From Erythrobacter sp. UBA3075 (GTDB taxonomy: Bacteria; Pseudomonadota; Alphaproteobacteria; Sphingomonadales; Sphingomonadaceae), in contig DFBR01000025.1 in NCBI GenBank assembly GCA_002367375.1, forward strand, positions 1-5,570: a stretch of DNA of 5,570 nucleotides, read 5' to 3'. How positions within the stretch are numbered: position 1 is the stretch's first letter; every line of letters begins with the position of its first letter. Below the pieces are notes generated by a model, which had not been told where the DNA came from, made no database searches, and worked only from the letters and a program-made list of their open reading frames with translations. Positions 4,911 to 5,570 of this stretch are shown here, in pieces. The translations under genes were made by a program, and so were the position numbers.

Positions 4911-5459
4911 ATGTATCGCAAGATTGTGACGGCACTTATGGCATTGGCCGCGCAGGGCATCGCCGGAGCCGCGCTCGCGCAAATGCAGCCGATTGAATCG
5001 GTTGATCCTGACGTGATGCTTCCGTCGCTGGATGCCGAAGCAGTGGCGCCAGCGCTCGCCGTGGTGACGGTCAACTCTCTCGCCCAAATGGATGATGCGG
5101 GCAACCAGTTCATCACTGCTTACGTCAGCAATGGCCTGTCTTTCGAAGTCCGCTTTACATCCTGTGCCGAGCCGCTCTCACAAGACTGCAAGGCCATGTA
5201 TATGATCGCCACATGGGATGCCGTCGATCCAACCTTGCAGGCAAGCCTGGACCAGATGGCGGGTGAATTTCAGATCGAGCGGCCCATTGTCTCCAGCGGT
5301 ACTCTGCCGGATGGTAAGCCCTACGTTCTGCGCTTTGTCATCGCCGATTATGGCATTCAGCAGGGCAACATCCTGTCGGAATTCTCCAATTTCATCCAGA
5401 ATGCGACCGATTTCCACAATCGCATTGGAGCCGATGTCCCGGAAAACGCCGAACAATAA
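4911..5459 (+). CDS. Exported YbjN-domain protein
   Basis: The 182-residue product begins with a Sec signal peptide (K4 in the n-region, hydrophobic 5-22, cleavage after ALA at about residue 23, before QMQP), so it should be periplasmic or secreted. The mature part resembles the YbjN family (PF10722): a strand with LSFEVRFTSC, a second cysteine C93 before MYMIATWD, a PDGKPYVLRFVIADYGI segment and a C-terminal helix SEFSNFIQNATDFHNRI. C85 and C93 could form a disulphide, a pair often seen in exported members. The helix region between them and the PDG turn departs from the usual WN..R pattern. YbjN proteins have no settled biochemical activity; E. coli YbjN has been linked to stress and motility phenotypes. 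GAGGGA (4897-4902) lies 8 nt before the ATG, which makes the start firm. No operon partner is evident. Confidence 0.68.
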   Translation: MYRKIVTALMALAAQGIAGAALAQMQPIESVDPDVMLPSLDAEAVAPALAVVTVNSLAQMDDAGNQFITAYVSNGLSFEVRFTSCAEPLSQDCKAMYMIATWDAVDPTLQASLDQMAGEFQIERPIVSSGTLPDGKPYVLRFVIADYGIQQGNILSEFSNFIQNATDFHNRIGADVPENAEQ

Positions 5460-5570
5460 TTCCGACGTGAGATTTCCCATTGTGGTACTGAAAATGAATA
5501 TCCGACGAGGTAATTGCACGTAGCTCTAATGTCCGATAGAATTGTCGGTGTAGGGTTTATCTCAGGGGGG
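5460..5570. other. Right-edge intergenic region
   Basis: No gene is seen here on either strand. The heptamer TCCGACG occurs at 5461-5467 and again at 5501-5507, exactly 40 bp apart, and a promoter-like sequence follows. The window ends in AGGGGGG (5564-5570), which could be the ribosome-binding site of a plus-strand gene starting just outside. Confidence 0.45.
5514..5542 (+). promoter_or_regulatory. Sigma70-like promoter pointing out of the right edge
   Basis: TTGCAC (5514-5519), a 17-bp spacer and TAGAAT (5537-5542) form a well-spaced housekeeping-type promoter: the -10 matches TATAAT at 5 of 6 positions and the -35 keeps TTG. Transcription would begin near 5549-5550 and run rightward into a purine-rich sequence ending AGGGGGG. 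The -10 lies inside a small stem CCGATA-GAAT-TGTCGG (5533-5548). Confidence 0.5.

Noticed and set aside
4437..5116. Minus-strand open frames opposite the VirB2-like and YbjN genes
   Set aside because: Translations are low-complexity and lack motifs; the plus-strand genes have TM pattern, signal peptide and RBS.
5491..5523. Nine-codon ORF (ATG at 5494) with a stop at 5521-5523
   Set aside because: Too short, no RBS, and it overlaps the stronger promoter signal.
1..5570. CRISPR arrays, insertion sequences, tRNA genes, toxin-antitoxin or phage-defence genes
   Set aside because: Looked for on both strands; no regularly spaced repeats, transposase motifs, tRNA folds or related proteins were seen.

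Overview
The window looks like chromosomal DNA from a GC-rich alphaproteobacterium. A sphingomonad of the Erythrobacter/Sphingomonas type is the best guess. This rests on how the proteins resemble families as I remember them (the VirB2-like TM domain, the YhhQ-like transporter, the c2-type cytochrome lipoprotein, the YbjN-domain exported protein); no search was run. I see no rRNA, tRNA, insertion sequence or CRISPR array.

Layout. Positions 1-44 (minus) hold the first codons of a gene with a signal-peptide-like start that runs off the left edge. The gap at 45-278 carries a Pho-box-like triple repeat, a palindrome and a short tandem repeat, all suitably placed to regulate that gene. Next is a tight minus-strand pair: a concentrative nucleoside transporter (1215-2561) followed 12 bp later by a 2-oxoglutarate/Fe(II) oxygenase of the isopenicillin N synthase-like family (279-1202). 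Diverging from it is a plus-strand pair: a YhhQ/VUT-type queuosine-precursor transporter (2685-3377) overlapping by 4 bp a cytidine deaminase (3374-3796). Three separate plus-strand genes follow: a lipoprotein cytochrome c (3917-4429), a small two-TM VirB2/TrbC pilin-like protein with no other secretion genes nearby (4504-4824), and an exported YbjN-domain protein (4911-5459). The last 110 bp contain a good sigma70-like promoter pointing out of the right edge.

Working together. The centre (about 279-3796) reads as a nucleoside and nucleobase-like salvage neighbourhood: CNT imports nucleosides with a cation gradient, Cdd deaminates cytidine/deoxycytidine, and the YhhQ-like protein takes up 7-deazapurine precursors of queuosine. 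The oxygenase, co-directional with CNT, may act on an imported nucleoside or base. That last step is inference and is the most testable idea here. The cytochrome, VirB2-like and YbjN genes show no obvious link to salvage or to each other.

No clearly new multi-gene system is visible. The strongest oddities are the CNT-oxygenase pairing, the orphan VirB2-like protein lacking a signal peptide, the CAEQ (not CAER) active-site motif of the deaminase, and the Pho-box-like repeat at the left edge.
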